Shown: positions 33,139 through 44,665 of the stretch, piece after piece
How the letters are laid out: every line of letters begins with the position of its first letter
Numbering within the stretch: position 1 is the stretch's first letter
Translations under genes and position numbers: made by a program
NCBI GenBank assembly: GCA_034387635.1
Contig: JAOANU010000005.1
Span: 1,612,001-1,676,000 of the forward strand
Reading direction: 5' to 3'
Origin: Rhodosporidiobolus odoratus
Lineage: Eukaryota > Basidiomycota > Microbotryomycetes > Sporidiobolales > Sporidiobolaceae
Length of the DNA: 64,000 bases
Notes under the pieces: generated by a model
Database searches by the model: none
What the model saw: only the letters and a program-made list of their open reading frames with translations
Told to the model about the DNA's origin: nothing

Positions 33139-36100
33139 ATGCCGACTTCTCCGACATCTGGCACTCGACGCCTACCAGCTCCAGCCTGTCAGCGCAATTT
33201 TACCCGTTCCTCATTCGCCGCCAGAGGTCTCGATCTACGCCGCAGTTACTGGCTACCGCTCTCGCTGTTGACGCTCAGCCTGCCACTAGCGGTACGGGCG
33301 GGAGATACGAGGCAGATCACGGTTACCAACAACTGTGCGTTCCCTTCATCCGCGCTCTTTCCTCTCTTACCCCCCTCGGTATGGAATGTGCACTCATGCA
33401 ATGCGATCGAACGCTCCCGCTTCTTGGCGCTATCTCCCGAACGGTAGGCGACTACACCGTCTGGCCCGGTCTCTTTACCTCTGTAGGCGACAAACCGAAT
33501 CAGGACACGGTTCGCTCTGCTTCCTCCGATCCTTCCGTCGCTTCGCAGCAGCGCTTAAGTCTACGCCACTCATACTCTGCTTCTCACGTAGGGCTGGGAA
33601 GCCAAAGCTGGTTCGTCGCTCACGTTCGAGGTCAATCAGGGATGGGGTGGGAGGATTTGGCCGAGGTGAGCCTTGCTTTTCTGTTTTTCTCCCTATAGCT
33701 CCTGGTTGCTGCAGAGGCTCCGTGCTGATAAATGGCAATGTGTAGGACGGATTGCGATTTCTCGAAGAGCGATGTGCCAGACTACGTACGTTTCTGTGCT
33801 TCTCCGCCAGTGTTTTTTCGACTTACCTGTGCTCTCCCATTCCTCTACCTCATCCTGCGCTGTAATCGCATACCCGTTTCTCCATACGCTCGTATACATG
33901 TCGCCCTCATCATCTGCACGGCTCGCAGCAACAATGCGCTACCGGAGGTTGCAAAGGTACGTCGCACACTTTTTCTCCATTTGCTTCTTTCGCTTTCCTC
34001 TCCTTTCTGTCTTCTTTGATCCGCACTTGTCTTCTTCTCCCTTTCAGAGTCAACTGACTTGCATGCGTGGACAGGCGGGCTCCAGTGTGATAAGGACTCA
34101 GGTACCGGTGTTCTGCCGTGTACGCTCGCCGAGGTATGTGCCACCCTCTCCCTCCCTTTGTCCGCTGGCATTCTCTTCTCCGTCATTCTGGTCTCCCGGA
34201 GAATGTAAGAACGTATGAACGCCGTGGCGGGAATGAGCTGACAACCCACCGTCCACTTCAGTTCAATCTGCAAACAGACGTCGACAACTGTCAGTTTTCT
34301 TCTTTCCGCCTTCTTCGATGTGTTGCCAACCTTCTGACCTTACCATCTGTACCATCTGGGGTTCCTCGCGTACGCAATAGACGACACGTCGAACGTCGAC
34401 GGCTTCAATGTTCCGCTGGCGGTTACAAACGATGCCGGCTGTTCCCTGAGTAATTGGTGCGGCCGATTGTCCTCATCCGTCCTTTGCCGTCGAGTTTAGC
34501 TGAATAGGACTTCTGTACCCTCGGTCATGTCCGCGTCTCTGCCTTCCTCCTTACAGCCCCTACAATCTGCTGACGACATGTCCGGACAAGCTTCAGGTTC
34601 GTCCGCAACGCACCCTGGCCCTTTCAATCCACCTGCCCGACGCTGACGTACAACACCGTATCACAGAAAAAGAACGACGCTGGAGATGTTATCGGCTGTC
34701 TGACAGACTGCGGTGCAGACGGTTCGAACGAGGAGGTAAGGGCAGGCCTATCCCTCGCAAGCTGCTAGGCTGCACACTGAATGGCAATCTCTCCGCAGTA
34801 CTGCTGCTCTGGCGCCCACTCGACACCCGACAAGTGCCCTTCATCAGCCATTCCCAACTACCCTTGGTGGAAATCTAACTGCCCTATTGCCTATGCCTAC
34901 GCCTACGATGAGTCCTCGTGCGTCTCTCCTACCCGGCCTTGCAGCAGTCCATCGAGCTTCAATCACTGACCGTACGCGCTCATCAGGGGAACTGCGTTGT
35001 TCACTTGTACCGGCGGCAAAGCGAACTATCAGATCACTTTCTGCCCAGGGCCGGACTACTTCAGTTCTTCTGCGTACGTCTTTCATACCTCGTCCTTTCC
35101 AGCCCAGCACGGCAACCGACCGCTTATCGCTACAGGCTCCTCCCCAATGGCTCGACAATCACGCAAGGAGCAGACTATCCCGACGTCGCGGCAGGAACGG
35201 CCACGGGCGGTGGGCTAGTTCAGCCTGGCAGTACAGTTGCCGGAGATGGTGGCGGCAAGACGTACGTGCTTACCACCTGCAGCTTTTCCTTTTCCGCCCA
35301 TTTTCTCACGATTTGACGAGTTGTCCTTGCCCCAGTTCCGGCGGTGGGGGCGCAGCAAGCAGCGGCGGTGGTGGAGCCGCAAGCAGTGGTGGAGATGCTG
35401 GCAAGACGTCTGATGGGGGCTCAAAAGAGAGTGGCTCGAAGGCTGCCTCTGGATCAGCTTCAGCGCCGAAGACTTCGGCAGGGAGCAGCGCGAAGGCGAG
35501 CGCAACTGGGGCTTCTGGGTCGGGCTCAAGCGGTTCCTCAAGCGCAGGCTCTGGATCAGCGTCCTCGGGTTCCTCCGGGTCGAGCGGTTCGACCTCCAGC
35601 GACACCAGCGACGACTCCTCTCCCGACGGAACTATCTTGGGCATGCCTACGACCACCGCCTATATCGTCCTCGCCCTTGTTGCGCTACTCGTACTAGGTG
35701 GCATCGGCTTCTTCCTCTACTCGCAGAAGAACAAGGACAAGAAGCATCATCATCGCGGACGGACCGAGTCGAGCGGGACCGACTCCGATTCGGACGAGAA
35801 GTCAGACGCAGGCAGTAGCGACGACACTCCCTCTTCTGATGACGACGACGCCAAGCACCACAAGCGACACAAGCGACACTCTTCCGGTTCTTCCGACGAT
35901 GGCGACTACTCTCTTTCGAAACTTGACGCCTTCGCTATCGCTGAACGACGCGCTGCCCGAGCGAGCATCTACAAAGCTGCAGTCCTTAACCCTCGAGGCC
36001 TAGACGGCGTCCGCGACGACATGACAGCGCGGCGGCAACAGCGAAGCGGCGGAGCAGAAACACTTTTCGAACTGCCCAAGGGGTTTAGGAGCAGCAGCGA

Positions 36101-36161
36101 GGAGGATGGCGCGGCGCGAGCGGCTGGGCGTAGGCGAAGATTACAGGAGAATTTGCTATAG
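33139..36161 (+). CDS. Thaumatin-like domain membrane protein, copy 1
   Basis: Fourteen exons (33139-33334, 33448-33509, 33592-33665, 33746-33785, 33929-33956, 34075-34133, 34262-34289, 34381-34456, 34557-34596, 34667-34735, 34799-34917, 34987-35073, 35136-35261, 35336-36161) give 609 aa. A hydrophobic leader near residues 36-52 is followed by a thaumatin/PR-5 domain: ITVTNNCDYTVWPGLFTSVG, GWGGRIWPRTDCDF, TGTGVLPCTLAE and CPYNLLTTCPD. IPNYPWWKSNCPIAYAYAYD and FTCTGGKANYQITFCPG end it. It has many Cys residues for disulfides. Then come a Ser/Gly stalk of about 130 residues, one membrane helix (IVLALVALLVLGGIGFFLYS) and an acidic and basic cytosolic tail. The tail ends with SKLDAFAIAERRAARASIY and NPRGLDGVRDDMTARRQ. 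The external domain should face the wall; glucan binding is possible but unproven. Confidence 0.88.
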
Positions 36162-36765
36162 ACAGGTGCGTCAACAATCTCATTTCTCACGCACTTGAGA
36201 AGGTCAAACTCGATTGACCTTTTCGCATCTTCCTCTACCGCCACCGCAGACACGACTTTCCTCGACTTGTATTGACGTAGATATCAGCAGCATGTAAGCT
36301 ACATCTTGCGCTCCAAGCCGTCTTACCTTGCCCGTTCATGCAGTCGCAAGCTTTCTCCGCCGGCCTTCTTCGGGCTTGTGCCTCGCTGTACCTCGGCCGC
36401 ACCTTGGTCTTCAGGTGGCTATAGTCCAGTACGAGGGTCGAACGAAGATGCTGTGAGGGTCCCTCACTGAGGGATGAGGCAGTTGAACAGCCGACCGATG
36501 CCTCCGCGGAGCATCCGCCCTCCATATGCTTGGCGGCGGGCAATCTCCCTGCTTCCTCTCACCGGTCACGCTTCCAACCAGGCTTTCGTACTCGGCAGCA
36601 CAGGACTATCGTCGCTCTCCTCCCGCAAGACGTTATACCGTTCAAGCTTGTCAATTCCCGTTGGCACTCCTCGCCATCGACTCGAACCAGCTCCTCTTCT
36701 GACCAACCCCTCACAACGCCCGTAAATCCTTCAACACAGCATCCCGATATCACAGGTGCGCAAGC
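36162..36765. other. Spacer between tandem thaumatin-like genes
   Basis: This is about 600 bp carrying the copy 1 3' UTR and copy 2 promoter. No pseudogene fragment or repeat joining the two copies is visible. Confidence 0.4.
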
Positions 36766-39289
36766 ATGGGTCGCTTATCAACATGTTGGAGAAGACGGGC
36801 TACGGCGGCTAGTCTCGCCGTTCTGGCGCTATCTTCGACTTCGATCGCCGCCGACGACAACTCGACGACGGTGGCGGATGGGGCAAAGATGCGGAAGATC
36901 ACGGTGACCAATGACTGTAAGCCTACTCTTCATGGCTCGCGCGGCGAATTCGTTATGCTGACGCTGGTCTTCTTCTTTTCTCCGTGCATAGGCGATTGTA
37001 CGTTATTTTCCTCAGCACCATCTCTCACTTCCGCTACAGCCTCTCTGTGTGGCCGCCCTCGCGCACTGGCGCTTCGCCCCGCTTTTCGCCTTTCCTGCAC
37101 TCGGCTAACATGTAATTCCCCCGCTGCAGACACGGTCTGGCCAGGGCTTTTCACCTCTGTCGGCCCAAAGCCTGATGCAAAGACAGGGTGGGAAGCAGAG
37201 CCCGGCTCGACACTCGAGTTCGAAGTGCAGGAAGGGTGTAAGTTCTCTTGCCAACACTCCACCCTCAATACAAGACTGACACGCTGGTTCTCTCGCGAAG
37301 GGGGCGGTCGTATCTGGCCAAGGTAAGTTCTGCCTGACGTCCTTTCCAGGGCGTCCTAGTGCGGCGTGCTCAACTCGTTTGCGTGCAGAACGGGTTGTGA
37401 CTTTACAAGCGATAAGCCTTCCTACGAGCAATGCGAAACGGGTGCGGATCTTTCTCTTAACCTACTCTAGACCGCCCCGCACCTTGGGGTATCAGGAAGG
37501 CTAACTTACGATACCTCAGGCGGCTGCAACGGAGGTCTCGAATGCGATCCCGATACGGGTACTGGTGTTCTTCCATGTTCCTTGGCCGAGTGCGTATAGC
37601 ATCCGCAACTCCACACCCCCTGGTATCTCCCATTACCCTGTTGCTCATCCAGCTGTCATGCTCGTCCAGGTTCAACATCCAAATAGAGGTCGACCATTAC
37701 GATTCGAGCAACGTCGACGGTTTCAACGTTCCCTACGCGATTACGAGCAATAAAGACTGCCCTCTGAGCAATTGGTGCGTTCGCTTGCACTTCCTTGGGC
37801 GAGACACCCTTGACTGACTACTGGTCAATCTTTCTGAACAGTCCATACGACCTCTTAAAGACTTGCCCCGACGAGCTACAACACAAGAACGACGCCGGAG
37901 AAGTTGTCGGTTGCCTGACAGACTGCGGGGCGAACGGAGACAATGAGGGTACGATGCTGCACTTTCGTCCACTTCTGCATATGCTGATCCAGGTACTCCC
38001 CTCGCAGAATACTGCTGCTCAGGCGCACACTCAACTCCGGACGTCTGCCCATCGAGCGGTATTCCGAACTACCCTTGGTGGAAGTCCAATTGTCCCATTG
38101 CTTACGCATACGCCTACGACGAATCCTCGTGCGTCTTTCAGAGTTTTCTTTCTCTTGGTAATCGGATCATCGCTAAGCGAGGTCTACTGCAGCGGGACTG
38201 CCCTCTTCACCTGCACCGAGCGTCCTGACTGGACTATCACGTTCTGTCCGGGCTCTGACCTCTTCTCGACAACTGCGTGCGCCGTCTTCCTCACTTCCGC
38301 TCGGAGATTTCTTCCTGACCCGCCTATATATTCACAGCATCTTGCCAAACGGATCCACCATCACACAAGGCCAAGACTACGAAGAGCAGACTGGATCGGG
38401 AAAGCCGAGTAAGAGTGCGGGTGGCGGCAGCTCAGCAGCTATCACGTCTGGCTCGAGCGGAGGGGGAGGCGGATCCGGTGGATCAGGGTACGTCTTTTTT
38501 CGAATCTCGGCCAAACACAAAACGCTGAACATCCTTCCTTTGCCAGTGGTGCGGGATCTGGAGGTGGTGGAACGGTCGCAGAAACGGGCTCCTCCGCCAA
38601 AGCCAGCGCAACTGGCTCAGCTTCTTCGGGAGGCTCAGGGTCTTCGGGCAGTAGCTCAGGATCATCGGGCAGTTCAGGTACGTAGACATTCCGCTTCACG
38701 CTGGATCCCTCCACCTAACTCTTGCTAACGCGCTTGTGTCGCAGGTTCCGACGATGACACCATCTTTGGCATGCCTTCCTCGACGGCTTATGCCCTTCTC
38801 GGCATCTTGGCACTCCTCATTATCGGAGGTATCGGGTTCTTCCTCTACTCGCAAAAGAATAAGGACAAGGGATCGCAGCATCACCGACGCGCGGATTCGG
38901 ACGACACGGACTCGTCCATGAGTGACGACTCCGCCTCCTCGTCCGATGACGAAGAAAAGGGCAGCAGTCGACACAAGAAGCATCGCAGGAAACGCTCCTC
39001 CGGATCTTCGGACGACGATGGCGACTTTTCCCTGTCGAAACTCGACGCTCTTGGGATCGCAGAACGCCGAGCCGCTAAGGCAAGCGTCTATGCTGCTGCT
39101 GCGCGCAACCCTCGAGGGCTGGACGGCGTCCTCGACGATGTGACTGCTCGGAGGCAAAGGCAGGAGAGGGAGCCGAACATGGTGTTCGAGTTGCCCAAGT
39201 CTCGCGGTGGCAGTTCAGACGAAGAAGCGGGACTTATTCCCGGGAGACGAGGGAGGATGCGTCAGGCATATGGAGGCGGCATTTTATAG
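36766..39289 (+). CDS. Thaumatin-like domain membrane protein, copy 2
   Basis: Thirteen exons (36766-36916, 36992-36997, 37130-37237, 37301-37322, 37389-37441, 37520-37589, 37670-37774, 37842-37948, 38008-38128, 38193-38276, 38338-38487, 38547-38677, 38745-39289) give 550 aa. A cleaner signal peptide (ATAASLAVLALSSTSIAAD) precedes ITVTNDCDYTVWPGLFTSVG, GWGGRIWPRTGCDF, TGTGVLPCSLAE, IPNYPWWKSNCPIAYAYAYD and TITFCPGSD. A shorter Ser/Gly stalk leads to the helix YALLGILALLIIGGIGFFLY and a tail with SKLDALGIAERRAAKASVY, NPRGLDGVLDDVTARRQ and FELPKS. Tail, helix and thaumatin domain match copy 1 closely while the stalk differs, so this is a tandem duplicate. It contains a 6-nt micro-exon. Several introns are placed differently from copy 1. 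Confidence 0.88.
36992..36997 (+). other. 6-nt micro-exon of thaumatin-like copy 2
   Basis: GCATAG|GCGATT|GTACGT is flanked by a normal acceptor and donor. It supplies the Cys-Asp of TNDCDYTVWPG. Copy 1 encodes the same residues within a larger exon starting at 33448. Confidence 0.8.
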
Positions 39290-39694
39290 GTGCGCTTTGC
39301 TTCCATACTGAGAAGGTCCCGTTGGAATGAACGCTCTCGAGTCTGCTTGACGTGCTGACCGTACTCTTGCGTTCAGACACTGTTTGGACCTGTAGATAGT
39401 ACCTAGCAACCCACGCGCAACCCGGAACTTGTCCAATCTTGTCTGCGGCTGGCGTCTTTGCTCCTGCTTATGCCCCATTATGCCAGTGCTCGCGCACGTC
39501 CACGAGCAGAGGCCGTACAGGTCCGTCTTGTTCTTGGACGCTCTGCTGCTGCACCGACACTGCTCAATGAGCGGGCGCGGAATCCAGTTACTTCGATGCA
39601 TTCCATTCTAGATTCTTATGATGACAACAGGGAGAAAATTCACGGGTCAATGCGATAAAGAGGAGAATATATAAGTTGTCGTGACGGGGGGTCT
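39290..39694. other. Convergent 3' intergenic region
   Basis: This lies between thaumatin-like copy 2 (+) and the SulP gene (-). Nothing else is seen. Confidence 0.5.
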
Positions 39695-42600
39695 TTACCA
39701 ATCCTCCTTGCCCACCGCAGCCGCAACCGCCGAAGTCAGGTCGAGGTGGAATCGAGGAAACGTAGCCGAGACGACCGGCGCCTCGTTGCTCATTCCCACA
39801 TCATGCCCGAAGCCGGGCACCTGCGCACCCCACATACTCCCGCCTACATGCTGACCCTGCGCTTCAACCTCCTGAAGAGCAGCTTCGAGGTCCTCCGAAC
39901 GAATGTCATCCCGTCGTTCATGTTCTTCTCCTCCGTCTTTCGGTTCCTTGTCAAGAAGCTGCTTGGGCGTGTCTGGCGCCGGAGAAGCGGGAACCCGACG
40001 TTGGAAATGTCTTAGTTGACGTTTGGCGTGTTCGGTGAGGACGGGTTCGGCGCCCCCGGGGACGACGGGGGCGATTTCGAGAGGTCGTTCGTCGCCTGAC
40101 CAGCCTACTCCTGTCCCGAAACCGCCGGCGAGAAGAGCACTGTGATACGCAAGCAGGAATGAGGATTGGGAAAGATAGCGAGGGAGAAGGACAAGAATCC
40201 GACGTACCGCTTGATGAACGGCGACAGAATCGTCGCGAAGTGAAACTGAACCTGCTGACCAGCATATTGCTCCAAACTCCGCTTGAGGTCCACCAGATTC
40301 TGCACCGAAGTCGTATCGAGGTTTGAGGTACTGCTCAAGTCGAAGACGATGGCTCGAAGAAAAGGTTTCTCCGTCTCGCTCTCGGGCGTGTCGCGGCCGT
40401 CGGTCTTCTTCTTTTGCGACCATGGAGGAGGTCCGGGGTCGTTCCAAGGTCGGTCACCTTTGGCAATGTACCCGACCGCTTCGCCACCCATTCGAGTATG
40501 CTTCTTGGCATAGTCGAGCAGGATGTCGGCGTACAAAGATGCGTTGGGGTAGAGCAGGTTCTCCTCGAAGCGGAAGACGATGACGCCGGGAGGAGGGGCT
40601 TCGACTTGTACCAGGGGGTTGCGGACTCCGTCGGGGAGGAGAGGGAGGTAGACGTCGCGGGTGGGGAGACGGAGGGTGAGAGGAGCAGGACCTGAGTCGG
40701 AAGGAGAAGGGGGCTGCGAGACGTCAGGACGAAGGCGGACGCGACCGAGGAAAGCTCCACGGGGGCGGGCGATGCGGATCAGGAGAAGAGCGACGGAAGC
40801 GGCAACGGAGGTGTAGATGCCGGCCTCTGTGGGAACGAAGAACAGGGTGAGCAGGAATCCGGGCGAACCGGAGGTGTGCAGTAACGTACCGATTGTAGCG
40901 AAGACGGAAACAATGACGGCAGCGGCGAAGATGATAAACTCGAGGGGCTGCAAGGCATATTCAAGAAAGTCAGGATCGACGCGAATCCCTGGCACAGAGG
41001 GAAGGCAACGCACCGAGCACTTCCAGAAGCTGTAAGTCTGCTTGGGCGACGAGATGAGATCACCGACAGCGTGAATGATGACGGCCGAGAGGGCGGCGTT
41101 GGGGATCCAGTAGAAGGCATCTGCATCGTGACGAAGAGCAAGCAGTCAGCGTCAGGAGGACGATAAACGGCTGGCCAAAGACTCACCGGTGAGAGCATAG
41201 AGTGCGACAACGACGCCGGCCCCGGTGAACCAGCCTGCGAGAGGCGTACGAACGCCAGCCTTGGCCTTGATGGCGGAGCGAGAGAAGGAACCGCTGCAAG
41301 CCAAGAAAGCTCAGGGTTTAGTTCTGCCTTGAAGGGCGAAGGAATGTGTGAAGACAACGTACGTGGCAGGGTAGGCAGCAAAGCAGGTTCCGGCAAGGTT
41401 GGTAACACCAATCGAGATGAGCTCTTGGTTTGGGTCGATCTTGTAATTTGAGATGCGACCGAATGACTGCAAGCGCGAGACAGGTGAGCAGGTCTTCACG
41501 TGACTGCGAGGGGTTTCATGGGAGGTGACTGACCTTGGCGATAGCGATGTGCTCGAGCAGGAGAATGATGGTCGAGACAGGCAGATCCGGCGCGATCTTG
41601 CTCATCAGGTCGGTAGGCAATCTAGGTGTGCCCATGTGCTCGAAGCCGGAAGGCACCTTCTTCAGCACCGAGATGGGGTAATCGGCGACGTCCATGTTGT
41701 GCAGGTAGCCGTAAGCAGCAGCGGTGAGAATGATGATGACAAAGGCGGTTCGCAGTGTCAGGGCGAAGAAGGCGATCTTCTTGATGACTGGGTTGCGGGA
41801 GCGACGTTCGACGCGCTGGAGGCCCCATCGGACGAAGTAGAGGAAGAAGAGGCCAGAGAGACCGAAAGCGGCGTCGCGTTTGGTATCAGGGAGGTGCTTG
41901 AGGGTGTCAATGATGACACGGTAGGTGGCTCCTCGAGTGCTGTACGTAGAAAAGGGTGAGCGACGGAACGGACGAGTCCCCAAGGCAGGAACTGAGCAGG
42001 GAAGATGGGCATGCACGTACTTCAGCTTGCTACTGTAGCCCATCAACGACGGGATTTGTCCAGCTGCGATGTTGAGCGCTGAACCGGTCATGAAGCCGGC
42101 TACTGCAGGATGCGGAATGCTGCACGACAAGTGCTGGATCAGTACAAGCCCCTTTTCGACGAAAGCGACGCAGAGAAATACTACGCACAACTCGAGAATC
42201 CACCCCAGCCTGAGCAGTCCAATACCGAGCACGATGATGCCGCAGAGGAAAGCCAGGCAGATCGCAATCTCAGGTGCAGAGTAGAGGTCCGTCTTGTCCT
42301 GAACGTGCGAGATAACTCGGGCAACTTCGAGGGACATTACGGCGACAGGCCCGACGCTGACGTCCTTTGAGGTGGCGAACAGACAGTAGACCATGACACT
42401 GCAGGGAGAACCGGGTCAGCAGGAGAAACGAGACTGTTAGCCCAAAACAGAGAAGGTTGCGCACCCGACAAAGGACGAGTACAGTCCGTACTCGGGCGAG
42501 AGAGTAGCAATCTTGGCGTAGGACATGGATTGTGGGACGAGGACGAGGCAGACTGTGATGCCTGCAATAGCGTCGGCGACAAACCACCTTTCGAGAGAAA

Positions 42601-43000
42601 AGGAGAAAGCGTCAACTTCGACTCCTCGCTCGTCAAAGACGAGACCGCAGCTGAAGGGTAGTACGTACTTTGGGTTATAAGCCCAGATCCAGTTCTTGAT
42701 GGGGAAGAGGCGACCAAGGTAGCTTCCCACTCCATGCAACACACTTCCGTTGGTCTGGTGGTGTAGCCAATCCTCCACAGGCGCGGCTTCGACCACGTGA
42801 GGCTCATAGTCGATCCATCTCAAAGTTGCCTCTTTGGTTTTGTCCCAGATTCGAAGGGGAAAAGAACGAGGTGAGTTGGGAGAAGTGGGAGAAGTGCTGC
42901 GGGGGAAAAGGTGGCCGTCGGATGAGGCTTTCTGTTCGGCAGTGGTGGTCGAGGACGGGGGTAGGGACGAGGTAGTGGCGGATTGTGTGTCGTTGACCAT
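39695..43000 (-). CDS. SulP-family sulfate permease with STAS domain
   Basis: A multi-exon gene with start MVNDTQSATTS at 43000 and stop at 39695. A cytosolic N-terminus (IDYEPHVVEAAPVEDWL) leads to the transporter core WFVADAIAGITVCLVLVPQS, MSYAKIATLSPEYGLYSSF (SulP signature), DVSVGPVAVMSLEVARVI, PAVAGFMTGSALNIAAGQIP and ELISIGVTNLAGTCFAAYPA. About a dozen membrane helices are present. The C-terminal STAS domain has AIVFDLSSTSNLDTTSVQN and LVDLKRSLEQYAGQQVQFHF. It imports sulfate, or possibly a related oxyanion, at the plasma membrane. A long linker after STAS is Glu and Gln-rich. Exons are short in the membrane region. Confidence 0.93.
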
Positions 43001-43616
43001 GCTGAGCGACTTGTGCGCCGTCGAGGCGAGTATGTTGTGGCTTGATCAGTTGAGGAGTGGAGGTGCGAGAGGAGGCGGGTCGTAGAGAGGTGTACTGAAG
43101 AATCAATGAGCCAGAAGAGCGTCTGTGGAATGCATGGAACGTCTGAGGGAAGCTGAGAAGCCGTCGGCGCTGAGGGATCTCTCCGAATCACGCCTTCTCG
43201 TTGCGAGGCCGAAATCGGACACCGTTAAAGGGGGGACTCAAGAACCGATAAAGCTTCCGACTGAGTAAGCTACCGAGGGGCAAGTCAGCAGACGCTCTGT
43301 CGCTACAGAAGGACACTCTAGGTGGCTGAGTCGACAAGCACAAGGAAGCTGCACCAGCTCCAACGTCGAGGGGGACATCGTCGGGGCTCGCGAGGTGCGC
43401 ACGTGCAGATCCTGCAAAAAACCCTCGACCGCCCGGCATCGTCAGCACCCTTCGGGAGCATGGTGAAAGCTGTATTGGGCAATTCGGAACCGCTCTGCCT
43501 ACTGGCTCGAACAGAAAGACGGCGAGAAAGGAAAAACTGCCCGGTTTGGTCGTGTGGATCGTCTTCCCTGGCGGCATAGGAGTACTCGTCGCGTTCCCTC
43601 AGCTCACAAGCTGCGT
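43001..43616. other. Intergenic region upstream of the sulfate permease
   Basis: This holds the SulP promoter and the 3' end of the RsfS-like gene. Minus-strand ORFs here lack recognisable content. Confidence 0.4.
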
Positions 43617-44532
43617 CTACACAGCTCGCGAGAGTCCCTCCGCCTTGCCAGCAGACTCTTCTGCCTCCAACGCCTCCTCTTCCTCCACTGCTCGCAGATT
43701 CTCCTCCAACTCCCGCTCGCGTGCTTCGGCTTCCATTCTTCGCCTCGCCGCTGTCCCCTCCTGTGTGTCCCAGACCTCCTCAACCCCCCTCCCATACACG
43801 CCCCGTGCTTCAGGGGTCATAACGTGTACTACGACCCTTCCCGCGTCGACCATCGCCCAACCTGTGGCTTGATCTGCTCGAGTCGGAGGAGGTCCTTTTC
43901 GTCGTGACCGAGCGTGTTTGGAAGGTGAAGGTGCAAGGCCAGAGACGAGAGGGGAGGATGCGGTGGGAGAAAAGGGTAGTGATGCGAGGTTGTCGGCAGA
44001 AGGAGAAGCCAGGTCGAGAGGGGTTTTGGCCAGCTATGTACGCGTTACGTCAGCAGTCAGCTTGAAACAGAGAAATGTAAAGACGCACAAAGACTCGCAC
44101 GCCTTCTGCTGCTCCTCGGATACCTCTTTCCCTTCCCTCCCGCAAGGTGGCGAGTACGACCCAGTCTACCCAGCTGCCTTCAGGATCGGCCTCGCGTGCA
44201 TTGATATAGCTCAATCCCTCTCGGTCGAAGAAGGGAGAAATCGACAAGTGGTCGTGCAGGGGATGGAGGGTGGCAGGGAGATGAGGCGGAGGGAACGTTG
44301 GTTCGGGTGCAGTGGCGAGACGGGAAGGTTCAGTTGTAGGCGCGGGTGTAGCTGGTACATCCACAAACCATGGCAGGGGTTCGCTGGCCTCCCTGGAAGT
44401 GAACGAGGGTCGCCAGGCAAGTTGCGATGAAGAGGCGAAGTTTCGTAAGGGAACTGCAAGGGCAGCGCGGTGTGCGGACGGAGTAGCGCGTGCGGAGAAT
44501 ACGCGAAGTGCCGATGCCAACGACGATAACAT
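43617..44532 (-). CDS. Mitochondrial RsfS/Iojap-domain protein (Atp25 N-terminal-like)
   Basis: Two exons (44532-44089, 44033-43617) give 286 aa. The first 35 residues (MLSSLASALRVFSARAT...) are rich in Arg, Ser and Ala without acidic residues, as in a mitochondrial presequence. The central part DWVVLATLREGRERGIRGAA and, after the intron, TGWAMVDAGRVVVHVMTPEA plus GVEEVW follow the RsfS (ribosomal silencing factor/Iojap) pattern. The segment between them is longer than in bacteria. In fungi this fold also forms the N-terminal domain of Atp25. The likely role is association with the mitochondrial large ribosomal subunit. The C-terminus is an Ala/Glu-rich coiled helix. It is divergent from the NAD(P)-binding gene, with 133 bp between the ATGs. 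Confidence 0.75.
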
Positions 44533-44665
44533 GCAGGCGGTCTGTGGTGTGCGACGGGTCAGGTGGAGGTGACTTCGCTTTCCTCTTTCTTCAGGAGACT
44601 CACGTCCACTTTTTTACCTTGCAACCACCCTTGCAGCACCTGGACACTCATACAGACCGCACACA

